Source: Deltaproteobacteria bacterium (GTDB lineage Bacteria; Desulfobacterota; Desulfobacteria; Desulfobacterales; Desulfatibacillaceae). From it: DNA of 64,000 nucleotides. Shown here piece by piece: positions 7,482-16,111 of the stretch. Below the pieces are notes generated by a model. It saw nothing but the letters and a program-made list of their open reading frames with translations, was not told the origin of the DNA and did not search any database. The position numbers and the translations under genes are program-made. The DNA lies in the NCBI GenBank assembly GCA_016235345.1, contig JACRLG010000013.1:117667-181666 (forward strand), given 5' to 3'. Numbering within the stretch: the first letter of the stretch is position 1; each line of letters begins with the position of its first letter.

Positions 7482-9269
7482 TCAGCCCGTTATATGGCTT
7501 GGGGCTAAGAGCCCCCTGTCCCTCAGGGTCGCCCCGCAGGATTCCTCGATGAGCCGCGCCACACCTTCAGCCGTCTTTTCCCGCGCGGCCCGCTCAGCCA
7601 CTTCCCGGCAGTGGGAGCCCGAAAAGGCGCGCACTGCGTTTTTCACCGGGCCAATGGCCGCCGGGTGCATGGAAAGCTCGGTGAAGTTCATTCCCAGCAA
7701 AAGGGGCGTGTGGAAGGGGTCGGCGGCCATTTCCCCGCACATGGCAAGGCGCACGCCGGTATCCCGGCAGACCTCGGCCACCCTTCCCAAAAGCCTTATC
7801 ACCGCCGGATGCAGGCTCTGGAATAGATGGGCCACGTGCTGGTTGCCACGGTCCACGGCCAGGGTGTACTGGATGAGATCGTTGGTGCCCACGGAAAAAA
7901 AGTTCACATGCTCGGCCAGAAGATCGGCCATGACCGCAGCAGAGGGCACCTCTATCATCACCCCCACTTCGGGTTCCGGGCTGAAGGACACCCCCCGCGA
8001 ATCCAGTGCGTCCGCCGCCTCCTTCACCGCCCGCCGGGCCGCCACCAGTTCCGTAAGCCCGGAGATCATGGGAAAAAGCAGGCGCACCTTTCCGTAGGCC
8101 GCGGCCCGCAATATGGCCCTCAACTGGGTCTGGAACACCTCCGGGTGGGCCAGGCAGAACCTTATGGCCCGAAGACCGAGTGCGGGGTTGTCGGCATGTT
8201 CGAAAAAAATGCCCTTGCCCACCTTGTCGCCGTTGACATCCAGGGTGCGTATGGTGACGGGCCTTGGGGCGGCCAGTTCCACCACCTCCCTGTAGTTTTC
8301 GAAAAGCTCTTCCTCTGTGGGCAGCTCCGTGCGGTTGAGATACAAAAACTCGGTGCGGTAAAGGCCGATGGCGTCGCCGCCCTTGTCCATCACCGCCACA
8401 ACCTCCTCTTTAAGCTCCATGTTGCCGGACACCGTGACCGAAAGCCCGTCGGAAGTTTGCGCCGGAAGATGGCTGCCCTTCTGCTGCACGGACTGAATCT
8501 TCGCGGCGTCGGCCCGCTTTTCCTCGTAGAGCACAAGGGTATCGTCGTCCGGGTTCACTATGACCGCCCCGGCGGCCCCGTCCACGATAAGGAGGTCCCC
8601 CGTCCTTATGCTTGAAGACGCCCCGGCAAGGCCCAGGACCGCCGGGATGCCAAGGGTGCGGGCGATGATGGCGGTGTGGGAGTTCACGCCTCCCAGGTCC
8701 GTCACAAAGCCCATGACGTGCTCGAGGTCCATGCGGCTGGCTTCCGCCGGGGAAACGTCGTGGGCCACCAGGATGGCCCTTCGGGCCACGTGGGAGTAGT
8801 CCGGGGCCTTGCCGCCCAGAAGGTTTCTGAGCACCCTGTGATAGACGCTGGCCACGTCCGAGCCGCGCTCGCGCAGGTAGGGATCCTCTATGCGGGCGAA
8901 AACCGTCTTCACCATGTCCACGGTGGTTTTTAAAGCGTACTCGGCGTTAACCCTGGCCTTCTGGATGGTCTCTATGGTGCGGCTGTAGAACAGCTTGTCC
9001 TTCAAAAGGGACTTTTCCATCTCCAGAAGATAAAGATGCTGGCCCATCTCCTTGGGGGAGCGCTTGATGAGGCGGGATATCTCCTGCTCGGTGGTTTTCA
9101 CCGCAGCCTTGAACCGGTTGACCTCGCGTGCCACCTGTCCGCCGTCCAGGCTGTAGCGGGCCACCACTTCTGGCAGGTCGCGGTCCACCAGAAAGGCCAG
9201 TCCGATGGCGATTCCGCTGGATGCCGGAATGCCTTTCAAGCTCGTTTCGGGAACACCGGATTGTGGCAT
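7482..9269 (-). CDS. ptsI: PTS enzyme I (phosphoenolpyruvate-protein phosphotransferase)
   Basis: Enzyme I autophosphorylates with PEP and passes the phosphate to HPr. The 595-residue length is close to classical EI with no GAF domain. The phosphorylated His lies in GGVNSHTAIIAR (residue 198). The PEP-binding TIM barrel has LYRTEFLYLNR, FFSVGTNDLIQY and the active-site Cys in LAMCGEMA. It is 5 nt downstream of an HPr-like gene. No EII sugar permease is nearby, so a regulatory or incomplete PTS is possible. Confidence 0.93.
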   Translation of the reverse strand: MPQSGVPETSLKGIPASSGIAIGLAFLVDRDLPEVVARYSLDGGQVAREVNRFKAAVKTTEQEISRLIKRSPKEMGQHLYLLEMEKSLLKDKLFYSRTIETIQKARVNAEYALKTTVDMVKTVFARIEDPYLRERGSDVASVYHRVLRNLLGGKAPDYSHVARRAILVAHDVSPAEASRMDLEHVMGFVTDLGGVNSHTAIIARTLGIPAVLGLAGASSSIRTGDLLIVDGAAGAVIVNPDDDTLVLYEEKRADAAKIQSVQQKGSHLPAQTSDGLSVTVSGNMELKEEVVAVMDKGGDAIGLYRTEFLYLNRTELPTEEELFENYREVVELAAPRPVTIRTLDVNGDKVGKGIFFEHADNPALGLRAIRFCLAHPEVFQTQLRAILRAAAYGKVRLLFPMISGLTELVAARRAVKEAADALDSRGVSFSPEPEVGVMIEVPSAAVMADLLAEHVNFFSVGTNDLIQYTLAVDRGNQHVAHLFQSLHPAVIRLLGRVAEVCRDTGVRLAMCGEMAADPFHTPLLLGMNFTELSMHPAAIGPVKNAVRAFSGSHCREVAERAAREKTAEGVARLIEESCGATLRDRGLLAPSHITG

Positions 9270-9274
9270 GGCGT

Positions 9275-9562
9275 TTATTTTTCTCCGAAGCCGTCCCTTA
9301 CAAGGGCGGCCAAAGCGTCCACAACGTGCCGGTCAGCCCGGTCGTCGGCTGAAATGGTGAATACTGAGCCTGGCCCGGCTTTGAGCCTTAAAAGCTCAAA
9401 CACGTCCTTTGCGTCTGCGCTGGCGTCGCCAAGACCTATGCGTATGCCGCCCCGCGCCTTCATGGCGGCCCTGCTGATGATCTGAGCCGGCAAAAGATGC
9501 ATGAAGTCCCGGTCGTTGAAGGCGGCGCGGACCGTGTAGGGTTTTGAAAAAAACCGTTTCAT
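9275..9562 (-). CDS. HPr-like phosphocarrier with altered active-site context
   Basis: A 95-residue HPr-fold protein immediately upstream of EI. The phosphoryl-acceptor His is kept (MHLLPA, His22, matching LHARPA of HPr). The neighbouring Arg17 equivalent is Leu24. The regulatory Ser46 equivalent is Asp53 (DAKDVFELL). The end (GSVFTISADDRAD) is HPr-like. So phosphotransfer from EI is plausible but HPr-kinase control at Ser46 is not. It may be a regulatory PTS member rather than a sugar-uptake HPr. Confidence 0.8.
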   Translation of the reverse strand: MKRFFSKPYTVRAAFNDRDFMHLLPAQIISRAAMKARGGIRIGLGDASADAKDVFELLRLKAGPGSVFTISADDRADRHVVDALAALVRDGFGEK

Positions 9563-9797
9563 GCGCGCCCCGGCTCCAGATTCGCCGACCTTAAGGCCTT
9601 CCCTCGAAAACCGACTGAAAAAACCAGGAAAATTTACATCGTCGGCGCGCTTATGTCAAACGATGCATTGCGATGCCGGATGACCGGCCCCTGTCCGGCG
9701 GCCCTGCCCCATCTTGACAAAGATAGCGCCGTGATTAAGGTTCTATACAAGGTTGATATGGAACAACCTGCAACCAGGAAGAAAGGAGGTGCGGATC

Positions 9798-10247
9798 ATG
9801 TTCGCTCTTACACCGATTTTAAGACGATCAGGACTTGCGGCAAGGCCCACGAAATCGGTCTTTGACCGTTTCATGGAAGAGATGGGCCTGCCCGACCTGT
9901 GGCTGGAAGAGGATGAAAAAAGCTGGATTCCGGCCCTGGACGTCACCGAAACCGAAAAGGAAATAAAGGTTTCCGCCGAGGTTCCCGGCATAGCAAGGGA
10001 AGACATCGCGGTAAGCCTCACCGAAGGGCTTCTCACCGTGAGCGGGGAGAAGAAGGAAGAGAAAGAGGAAAAATCCGAGGGCCGCACCGTGTCCGAAAGG
10101 TGCTACGGTTCCTTTTCCCGCACCGTTCGCCTGCCCGCCGAGGTGGACGCGGAAAAGGTGGAGGCCTCCTACAAGGACGGCGTCTTAACCATCAGCCTGC
10201 CCAAGTCGGAGAGCGTAAAAACCACCAAAATCACGGTCAAGTCTTAA
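9798..10247 (+). CDS. Hsp20-family small heat-shock protein
   Basis: A 149-residue small heat-shock protein (holdase). The start at 9798 has GAAAGGAGG eight bases upstream; an upstream in-frame ATG at 9753 lacks such a site. An alpha-crystallin domain spans about residues 42-148, with PALDVTETEKEIKV, LTEGLLTVSGEK, GSFSRTVRLP and the GVLTISLPK motif. CCCCATCT at 9708 resembles a sigma-32 -10 box but no matching -35 is seen. A family A repeat starts within its stop codon. Confidence 0.93.
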   Translation: MFALTPILRRSGLAARPTKSVFDRFMEEMGLPDLWLEEDEKSWIPALDVTETEKEIKVSAEVPGIAREDIAVSLTEGLLTVSGEKKEEKEEKSEGRTVSERCYGSFSRTVRLPAEVDAEKVEASYKDGVLTISLPKSESVKTTKITVKS

Positions 10248-10369
10248 GGCCGTCCACAAGCGCGAACTGCTGTGTCAGACTTCGCCGGGTGCGGTGCGCA
10301 CGTATCTCGATACGCTTACGCCCGCACCCGGCTAGTCTTCCTTGCATTTCATCACTTGTGATCGGCCTT
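10246..10369 (+). repeat. Family A hairpin repeat, Hsp20 copy
   Basis: A 124-nt nested hairpin. Outer arms AAGGCCG-TC-CACAAG and CTTGTG-AT-CGGCCTT pair perfectly except for the central two bases, and the left arm begins inside the TAA stop. Conserved unpaired segments GAACTGCTGTGTCAG (left) and CTTCCTTGCATTTCAT (right) follow. The inner stem is GCCGGGTGCG with CGCACCCGGC, topped by ACGTAT-ctcg-ATACG. Both stems differ in sequence from other copies while still pairing. Confidence 0.9.
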
Positions 10370-10413
10370 AATGAAACCGGGGCAATCCGGCTGAAAAAAA
10401 CAGGGGTTACGGG

Positions 10414-10454
10414 GCGGTCCGGGGAGACGATGTTTCCCCGGACCGCTTTTTTTT
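10414..10454. terminator. Rho-independent terminator
   Basis: GCGGTCCGGGGA, an 8-nt loop region, then TCCCCGGACCGC and eight Ts: a strong hairpin with U-tract for rightward transcripts (Hsp20). It lies 20 nt before the stop of the convergent ABC permease. Confidence 0.9.
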
Positions 10455-10474
10455 CTGCCGACTGCCGACTACCG

Positions 10475-11386
10475 TCAGGGCCGTTTCAGGGAGTTTTCCA
10501 GGCGTCTGGCCCCAAGGGAGGCGGTGAGGGTGAGCACGAGGTACAGGGCCGCCACGCAGAGCCACACCTCGAAGGTCTTGTAGGTGGCGTTCATTATCTG
10601 CATGGCCTCGAAGGAAAGGTCCGGGATGGATATGACGCTCATTATGGCCGAGTCCTTGATGGTTGAAACGAACTGGCCTGCAAGGGGGGGAATCATCCGG
10701 GAAAAGGCCTGGGGTATGATTACATGGATCAATACCTGCCTTCGTGAAAGCCCAAGGGAACGGGCCGCGTCCCACTGCTCGCGCTCGATGGACAGGATGG
10801 CCCCCCGGACGATTTCCGCCACGTAAGCGCCCTCGTACAGGGCAAGGGTGACCACCGCCGAGGCCACGGCGGCGAACTGTCCCGGAGGGGCCACCAGAAA
10901 GGCGCAGGCCCCCCGGAGGACGGGGGGGAGCGCCCCAATCGCCCTGGAAACGGCGTCCGACGGAAAAAACTGCCCGCTTATGAAATAATACCCGATGAAA
11001 ATGATGACCAGGGGCGGCAGGTTGCGGAAAATCTCGATGTAGGTGCGCGAGAGCATCCGAACAGGGCGAAGGCGGGACATGCGGGCCAAGCCCGCCAGTA
11101 TCCCGGCAACTGCGGCGAGAATCGTGGCCCAGGCCGAAAGGCGCACGGTCATCCCAAGGCCCTTGGCCAGGGGCCCCGGATGCCAGCCGTCCGCGTTCCG
11201 CCGGGCCAGCCAGCCGAAAAGGGCGGGCCAGTCCCATTGGTAGTGCAGGTTTTCACCCACCCGCCACGCGGCCCACAAAAGAAAGAGCCCCAAAAGGGCG
11301 AAAATGCAGGCGTCAACAGCCGTGAAACGGGGGCGGCGGGGCGAGGCCGAAAAATCCCCTCCCCGCCGGTCCTTAAAATCGGTCAT
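10475..11386 (-). CDS. Polar amino-acid ABC transporter permease (second of two)
   Basis: A 303-residue inner-membrane permease of the His/Glu/Gln family. After an N-terminal membrane segment (ACIFALLGLFLLWAAW) there is a long periplasmic-type insert, then the typical core with PLVIIFIGYY, YEGAYVAEIVRGAI and the EAA loop EQWDAARSLGLSRRQVLIHVIIPQA. The start at 11386 overlaps the stop of the binding protein (ATGA). It is longer than the usual ~220 residues because of the N-terminal extension. No ATPase gene accompanies it. Confidence 0.9.
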   Translation of the reverse strand: MTDFKDRRGGDFSASPRRPRFTAVDACIFALLGLFLLWAAWRVGENLHYQWDWPALFGWLARRNADGWHPGPLAKGLGMTVRLSAWATILAAVAGILAGLARMSRLRPVRMLSRTYIEIFRNLPPLVIIFIGYYFISGQFFPSDAVSRAIGALPPVLRGACAFLVAPPGQFAAVASAVVTLALYEGAYVAEIVRGAILSIEREQWDAARSLGLSRRQVLIHVIIPQAFSRMIPPLAGQFVSTIKDSAIMSVISIPDLSFEAMQIMNATYKTFEVWLCVAALYLVLTLTASLGARRLENSLKRP

Positions 11387-12231
11387 TTGAGCGAAGCTTC
11401 CCACTCGTCGGTTTCGAACCAGTAATGCTTTCGTTCGGCAAGCCAGCCCTCGGCATCAACGGTCCTTATCCAGTTGTCGAAATAGTTTAATGTGTCGGAG
11501 TCGCCCTTTTTCACGGCAAAGCCGATGGGCTCTTTCGTGAAGGTGCCGCTTACGGGCAGGTAAAGGCGTTCCGGGTTCTTTATGGCCTGCTGGGCCGGAA
11601 GGGGGGCCGAGGCCACCAGGGCGTGGGCGCGGCCATCCAGCACCTCCTGAACAGCCGGGGCCTCGTCGGCAAAGGCCCTTATGGCGGCGTTGGGGAAGAA
11701 CTTCCGGGCCGCCTTTTCGGCGGTGGTGCCCTGGCGTACCGCTATGGTGATTTCGGGCTTGTTGAAGGCTTCCAGGCTCGTGAGGCCGGGGGCCAGGGCC
11801 TTGCTGGCCGCAATGGCCATGCCGGTGTAATCGTACGGAACGGTGAAGTTGACCTTCAGGTTGCGCTCCGGGGTTATGCCCATTCCGCCTATGACCACGT
11901 CGAACTTGCCCGAAAGCAGGGCCGGGATTATTCCGTTCCACTCGGTGGGCACGAATTCCACGGCGACTCCCATGTCCTTGGCAAGGCGCGAGGCCACGTC
12001 GATTTCAAAGCCGGTGAAACGGCCCGTCTTGTCCTTCATGGCCCAGGGCACGAAGGTGTCGAAACCAACCTTCAAGACCCCCCTCTTCATTATCTCCTCT
12101 ATGCCGTTTTCGGCGGCGAGCCTCTCCTTCAATGGCTTTTCCGGCTTGGGCTCCTCCTTGGGGCCTGTGCAGGCGAAAAAAATCAAAGCTGATAAAAGGA
12201 TCGTCAAAAACCCCCACACGGATTTTTTCAT
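11383..12231 (-). CDS. Amino-acid ABC transporter substrate-binding lipoprotein
   Basis: A 282-residue periplasmic binding protein of family 3 (SBP_bac_3). A lipoprotein signal peptide ends in LIFFAC with the lipid-bearing Cys at 21. Diagnostic segments include LKVGFDTFVPWAMKDKTG, GFEIDVASRLAKDMG, PTEWNGIIPALLSGKFDVVIGGMGITPER and VRQGTTAEKAARKFFP. It is translationally coupled to the permease downstream. Ligand is probably a polar or acidic amino acid. Confidence 0.92.
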   Translation of the reverse strand: MKKSVWGFLTILLSALIFFACTGPKEEPKPEKPLKERLAAENGIEEIMKRGVLKVGFDTFVPWAMKDKTGRFTGFEIDVASRLAKDMGVAVEFVPTEWNGIIPALLSGKFDVVIGGMGITPERNLKVNFTVPYDYTGMAIAASKALAPGLTSLEAFNKPEITIAVRQGTTAEKAARKFFPNAAIRAFADEAPAVQEVLDGRAHALVASAPLPAQQAIKNPERLYLPVSGTFTKEPIGFAVKKGDSDTLNYFDNWIRTVDAEGWLAERKHYWFETDEWEASLK

Positions 12232-12506
12232 GCCGCCTCCCTTGGCTTTTGGGGTTGATTCAGACAGCCTGTAGCAGCCTGTTGAAAAAGACTGAAAGTA
12301 TTAAGCGGAGCATGATTCTTTTCCCTTTTTTAAGGGAATCCGGCCCGGAGAAGAAATGCCCCGATCTTCTGCCGCCGCCCTTTTCGGTAAAGCGAAAAAT
12401 GGAAATAAATAGCGCTCCCGGTAATATTGATGACTCCGTAAAAAGTGGTCATTAGTGTTCGATTTTAGCAATATGGCCATGTCTCTGACGTTAGCCAACC
12501 AACCCG
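12232..12506. other. Intergenic within the ABC locus
   Basis: No coding frame is supported. It holds a short inverted repeat TTCCCTT-ttt-AAGGGAA near 12315, the string AGCCTGTTGAAAAAG near 12276, and near 12430 a lone TGACTCCGTAAAAAGTGGTCA that looks like a decayed half of the repeat at 12507. Confidence 0.4.
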
Positions 12507-12631
12507 GATGGCTTCGTAAAAAGGCGTCAGGCAAGGAAAGCGAGCGTTTTTGAGGGTGAGCGTACTTTTCGTGCGTGGCCCCTCTTCAACGCGATGCTTG
12601 ACGCAGCATCACGCCTTTTTACGAAGCCATC
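12507..12631 (-). repeat. Family A hairpin repeat, divergent-stem copy
   Basis: A 125-nt element. The outer arms pair perfectly over 21 bp (GATGGCTTCG and CGAAGCCATC at the tips), a sequence unrelated to other copies, and reach into the TGA of the permease gene at 12630. Read on the minus strand the conserved segments are present as ATGCTGCGTCAAGC and TTTCCTTGCCTGAC, and the apex is GCAC-gaaaa-GTAC. Confidence 0.85.
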
Positions 12632-13526
12632 AGTATTTTGTTTTGGTTCTGCGATACAGCACGTCAGCCGCAGCGGAAAGCAAAAGCGTGAGAACCAGGT
12701 AGACCGCCGCCACGCAAAGCCAGGTCTCGAAGGCCAGGAAGGTGTCCGAAACCACACTCCGGGCGGCCATGGCCAAATCGAAAAGGGCTATGGTGCACAC
12801 CAGGGCCGAGTCCTTCACCAGGGAAACCGCCTGGCTGGTGAGGGGAGCCAGCACGTGGGAGAGGGCCTGGGGAAGCACCACGTGGGCGTAAACCTGCGGC
12901 CTTGAAAGCCCCAGGCTCTGGGCGGCCTGCCACTGGCCGTGGTCCACGGCAAGAATCCCGGCCCTGATTATCTCAGAGGCGTAGGCCCCCTCGAAGAGAG
13001 ACAGGGCAAGAACCGCCGAGGTGAAGCGGTCCATGGGAAAAACCTTGCCAACCACGAAATAAAGAAAATAAATCTGGATCAAAAGCGGCGTGTTGCGGAT
13101 CGATTCCACGTAGAGCCGCGAAAAAAGCCGCCCGGAAAAGGAATGGGACAGGGCCGCAAGGGCGGCCAGAAGGCCTGCCAGGGACGCGAAAAAAAAGGAG
13201 CAGGCAGTCACCTTCAAGGTTGTGGCAAGGCCCCGCATAAGCGGCCCGGCCACGAGGCCCGAATCGGTAAAGGAGAAAAACTTCGCGGGCATCCTGTGCC
13301 ATTGCCAGTTGTAGCCCGATTCCCTGGCCCCCGTCACCGCCACGTAAATAAAAAAAACCGCCACGGCCAGATAGACCGCAAGGTCAAAGGCAAGCCTTGG
13401 GCCGGGCTTGCCGAAAAAAGACCGGAGACTTGCAGCTTGGCTTTCCCTGGTGCGTCGCATCATGGCGCAAGGCTCTTCTTGAAGTTCCTTTTCCGGTAAG
13501 GTATGACAGGGAAAAAAATAATACAA
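12630..13526 (-). CDS. Polar amino-acid ABC transporter permease (first of two)
   Basis: A 298-residue HisM/GlnP-type permease. An N-terminal membrane segment (LAVYLAVAVFFIYVAV) is followed by a short insert and a standard permease core with NTPLLIQIYFLYFVVG, FEGAYASEIIRAGI and the EAA loop QWQAAQSLGLSRPQVYAHVVLPQA. It is the first gene of the importer on the minus strand, separated from the binding protein by 398 nt that contain a hairpin repeat. The region before it (13522-13547) has a TACAA..GGCG/CGCC..TTGTA hairpin that may lie in its leader. Confidence 0.9.
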   Translation of the reverse strand: MYYFFPCHTLPEKELQEEPCAMMRRTRESQAASLRSFFGKPGPRLAFDLAVYLAVAVFFIYVAVTGARESGYNWQWHRMPAKFFSFTDSGLVAGPLMRGLATTLKVTACSFFFASLAGLLAALAALSHSFSGRLFSRLYVESIRNTPLLIQIYFLYFVVGKVFPMDRFTSAVLALSLFEGAYASEIIRAGILAVDHGQWQAAQSLGLSRPQVYAHVVLPQALSHVLAPLTSQAVSLVKDSALVCTIALFDLAMAARSVVSDTFLAFETWLCVAAVYLVLTLLLSAAADVLYRRTKTKY

Positions 13527-13584
13527 GGCGATTGACGCCTTTTTGTATCCTTAAAAACGATTCTGGCGTTCTCCGGGGGGAAAC

Positions 13585-13959
13585 ATGGTGAAAGCAGGCG
13601 ACAAGCGGCGTTTCCTGAGAATAGGGCGAGACGTGCCCATCGAGGTGAACCGGCTCAGCTATCCGGTTGACGACAGCACCTCCCAGGGCGGGCAGGGCAG
13701 GGACGTCTCCGGCGGCGGGATGAAATTCTGGGTTCCCGTGCCTTACGAACCCCGCGCAAGGCTCATGCTCTCAATCAGAATCCCCGGCGAGGGCGTGGAT
13801 GCGCCAGCGCTTTCCGCCGTGGCCGAGGTGGTGTGGTGCATGAGGGCGGAACGCCGTGAAGGCTACGAGGTGGGCATCCGTTTCGTGGACATGGCCGCCG
13901 AAGACTACAGGACCCTGAAGCGCTTTATCGAAAGCGCCTCCCATAACGAGGACGCCTGA
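13585..13959 (+). CDS. PilZ-domain protein (c-di-GMP receptor type)
   Basis: A 124-residue single-domain protein. It carries both c-di-GMP binding motifs of PilZ, RRFLR (residues 8-12, RxxxR) and DVSGGG (40-45, D/NxSxxG), followed by the beta-barrel strands and GIRFVDM near the end. GGGGGGAAAC lies before the ATG. It stands alone between divergent or convergent neighbours, so its effector is unknown. Confidence 0.9.
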   Translation: MVKAGDKRRFLRIGRDVPIEVNRLSYPVDDSTSQGGQGRDVSGGGMKFWVPVPYEPRARLMLSIRIPGEGVDAPALSAVAEVVWCMRAERREGYEVGIRFVDMAAEDYRTLKRFIESASHNEDA

Positions 13960-14001
13960 TTCCGAAAGCCCCTTCCCTGCCCAGCCTTTCTCAACAGGCT
14001 G

Positions 14002-14733
14002 CTAAACCCTCTCCACCGTAAACACGCAACAAGGCGCTCCCATGGCCTTGCAGGCCGTTTCCCTGGCCTTCATCGGCTCGTTTGAAATGGTGCTCGCGTA
14101 ACCGGCCACGATACCCGCGTAAAAATGGCAGACAGGCGTTTTGGACGGCCCCAGCCAGCGGGCTTCCTGGGAGTTTTTAAGGCTGACTTTCAAGGGCATG
14201 GATGAAAAATCGAAATCCAGGTGCCCCCAGCCGCCCTCGTCAGTAATGAGCCTCGACATGGTCTTTACGATCTGGCCGAAAAAATCCGCCACAACCGGGT
14301 CGGTCTGAACCTGGTCCAGGATTTTGCTGTTCATTATGAGCGGCGTTAAGCTGGAAGGCGCCCACCTGCCGTGTTCCAGGGCCTGCCCGACCTCCCAGGT
14401 GCAGAGTTTTTGGCCCATGCGGTAGAGGGCCTCGTTTTTTTCCTTCTCGGACACGTACTCGCCAAGGGTAGCGTGCAGAAGCTCGATAATTTTCGAGCCC
14501 GCCATTATCTCCTCGACCCCGCCGATGCCTATGCGGCCCTTTTCCATGTCCACGTCGTGAATCTCGAAGGCCGTGGCCCCCATGTAGGCCCTGGCGAAGA
14601 CCGGAAGCCTCCGGCCAAGCACCGGTGCGTTGGCCAGGGGCCGCAGAAGCCGCCGAACCAGGAAAGGGTGCTTTTCAAGGGTCTTCATTATCCCGCCCAG
14701 AACCGCCATCTGGATATTGCCCGATTCCGCCAT
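14002..14733 (-). CDS. V4R (4-vinyl reductase-like) domain protein
   Basis: A 243-residue protein starting at 14733 (GGGGGAAGAG upstream); the open frame continues 36 codons further without a ribosome site. The C-terminal part resembles the V4R small-molecule binding fold, with CHFYAGIVAGYAS and the Cys-rich end ETACKAMGAPCCVF. Such domains sense or bind hydrophobic ligands or metals in many anaerobes. Function here is unassigned. Confidence 0.65.
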   Translation of the reverse strand: MAESGNIQMAVLGGIMKTLEKHPFLVRRLLRPLANAPVLGRRLPVFARAYMGATAFEIHDVDMEKGRIGIGGVEEIMAGSKIIELLHATLGEYVSEKEKNEALYRMGQKLCTWEVGQALEHGRWAPSSLTPLIMNSKILDQVQTDPVVADFFGQIVKTMSRLITDEGGWGHLDFDFSSMPLKVSLKNSQEARWLGPSKTPVCHFYAGIVAGYASTISNEPMKARETACKAMGAPCCVFTVERV

Positions 14734-14929
14734 GTCTCTTCCCCCGCAAAAATTGAAAAGTCTCAAACGATTCGAATTCCGGCGCGCCATTCGCCCGGTT
14801 GCGGGCGCGCCCTGAAAAGGTGTTTGGATTGATTGGGGCATACCGCACTATTGCCGGATTTGCAAGATGGCCGGTTCCCGGACAGCCGCCCTCCATTGCC
14901 CGAAAGCCCCCTAAAATGGCCCGTCCCGC
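14734..14929. other. Upstream region between V4R gene and adk promoter
   Basis: Non-coding divergent spacer. Apart from the V4R ribosome binding site, nothing distinctive is visible before the adk promoter. Confidence 0.4.
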
Positions 14930-14958
14930 TTGACAAGCCTCTGTCCTTCGCATAGAAC
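14930..14958 (+). promoter_or_regulatory. Sigma-70-type promoter for adk
   Basis: TTGACA, a 17-nt spacer and TAGAAC on the plus strand, about 185 nt before the adk start. The -35 box is a perfect consensus match. Confidence 0.65.
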
Positions 14959-15143
14959 CCCGTTCGATGGAATAAATCGGCCAAAAGGCCGGTAATTGAA
15001 ATACTTGGGAAATTTCCAAGGGTGCTGCGAAAAAGCGGCAACCCGGACCCACGTTGAAGCCGAAGCGCACCGACGGTTTCGGGCGCTTCCCTAACCTGAC
15101 CCGATTTTTTGGGCTAAAATCAACCACAAGGAGAGTCAACATC

Positions 15144-15809
15144 ATGCGGGTTCTTTTTTTCGGACCGAACGGCAGCGGCAAGGGCACCCAGGGCGCAATC
15201 GTAAAGGAAAAGTACAAGCTGCCCCACGTCGAATCGGGCGCAATTTTCCGCGAGGCCATCGGCAAGGGCACCGAGCTTGGCATGAAGGCCAAGGCCTTCA
15301 TCGACAAGGGCGACCTCGTTCCCGACGACATCACCATTCCCATGATCCTTGCCCGCCTTGGCCAGGATGACTGCAAGAAGGGCTGGCTCCTGGACGGCTT
15401 TCCCCGCAACGTGAACCAGGCCAAGATGCTGGACGAGGCCCTTCAGAAGGCCAACATGGGCCTCGATATCGTCATCGAAATCCTTCTTGACCGCGAAACC
15501 GCCAAAAACCGCATCATGGGCAGGCGTCTTTGCGTCAACGACAACAACCACCCCAACAACATCTTCATCGACGCCATCAAGCCCAACGGCGACAAGTGCC
15601 GGGTGTGCGGAGGCGACCTCAAAACCCGCGCAGACGACCAGGACGAGGCCGCCATCAGCAAGCGCCACGACATCTATTACGACACCAATACCGGCACCCT
15701 GGCCTCGGCCTACTATTTCCGCGACAAGGCGAACGGCCCCCGCTACATCACACTGGACGGAAGCCCCGGAGTGAAGGAAGTCGCAGCGGAACTGGTCACC
15801 AAGTTGTAA
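15144..15809 (+). CDS. adk: Adenylate kinase
   Basis: Adk interconverts ATP, ADP and AMP. The 221-residue product begins MRVLFFGPNGSGKGTQ with the P-loop at residues 7-15, then DDITIPMILARL, the LLDGFPRN signature and an extended LID with CVNDNNHPNN and KCRVCGGDL. The start at 15144 has AAGGAGAG upstream; 30 earlier codons in the open frame look non-coding. A family A repeat begins in the TAA stop. Confidence 0.95.
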   Translation: MRVLFFGPNGSGKGTQGAIVKEKYKLPHVESGAIFREAIGKGTELGMKAKAFIDKGDLVPDDITIPMILARLGQDDCKKGWLLDGFPRNVNQAKMLDEALQKANMGLDIVIEILLDRETAKNRIMGRRLCVNDNNHPNNIFIDAIKPNGDKCRVCGGDLKTRADDQDEAAISKRHDIYYDTNTGTLASAYYFRDKANGPRYITLDGSPGVKEVAAELVTKL

Positions 15810-15931
15810 GGCTGTCCAAAAACGCGAATAGCTGTGTCAGGCTGGCTTGGTCGGCTCGTTATGTACATTTAGTACACGGCCTCCCCGCCCAAGCCAGCCT
15901 TCCTTGCTCTTCATCGTTTTTGATCAGCCTT
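15808..15931 (+). repeat. Family A hairpin repeat, adk copy
   Basis: A 124-nt element starting in the adk stop codon. Outer arms AAGGCTG-TC-CAAAAACG and CGTTTTTG-AT-CAGCCTT; conserved AGCTGTGTCAGGC and CTTCCTTGCTCTTCAT; inner stem GGCTGGCTTGG with CCAAGCCAGCC; apex GTAC-attta-GTAC. The following 180 nt up to 16111 hold nothing I can name. Confidence 0.9.
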
Positions 15932-16111
15932 ATCCGTGGCGACAAGTAACGGATTTGCAGCCTTCCAGTCCATGCTCCGGGCCTCCTTCGCGGTTTTTGC
16001 CAATTCTTTTCGATCCCAGCGCTTTTAGGGCACATAGTCCTTTCCGACATCCTCCATCAGTTTTGCTCGCCGGTATCCGTTCATCATTTTTTTTGCCAGG
16101 GGGGATTAAGT

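Noticed and set aside
9708..9715. CCCCATCT as a sigma-32 -10 box for the Hsp20 gene
   Set aside because: No CTTGAA-like -35 at 13-15 nt upstream; the nearby TTGACA and TATACA are 24 nt apart.
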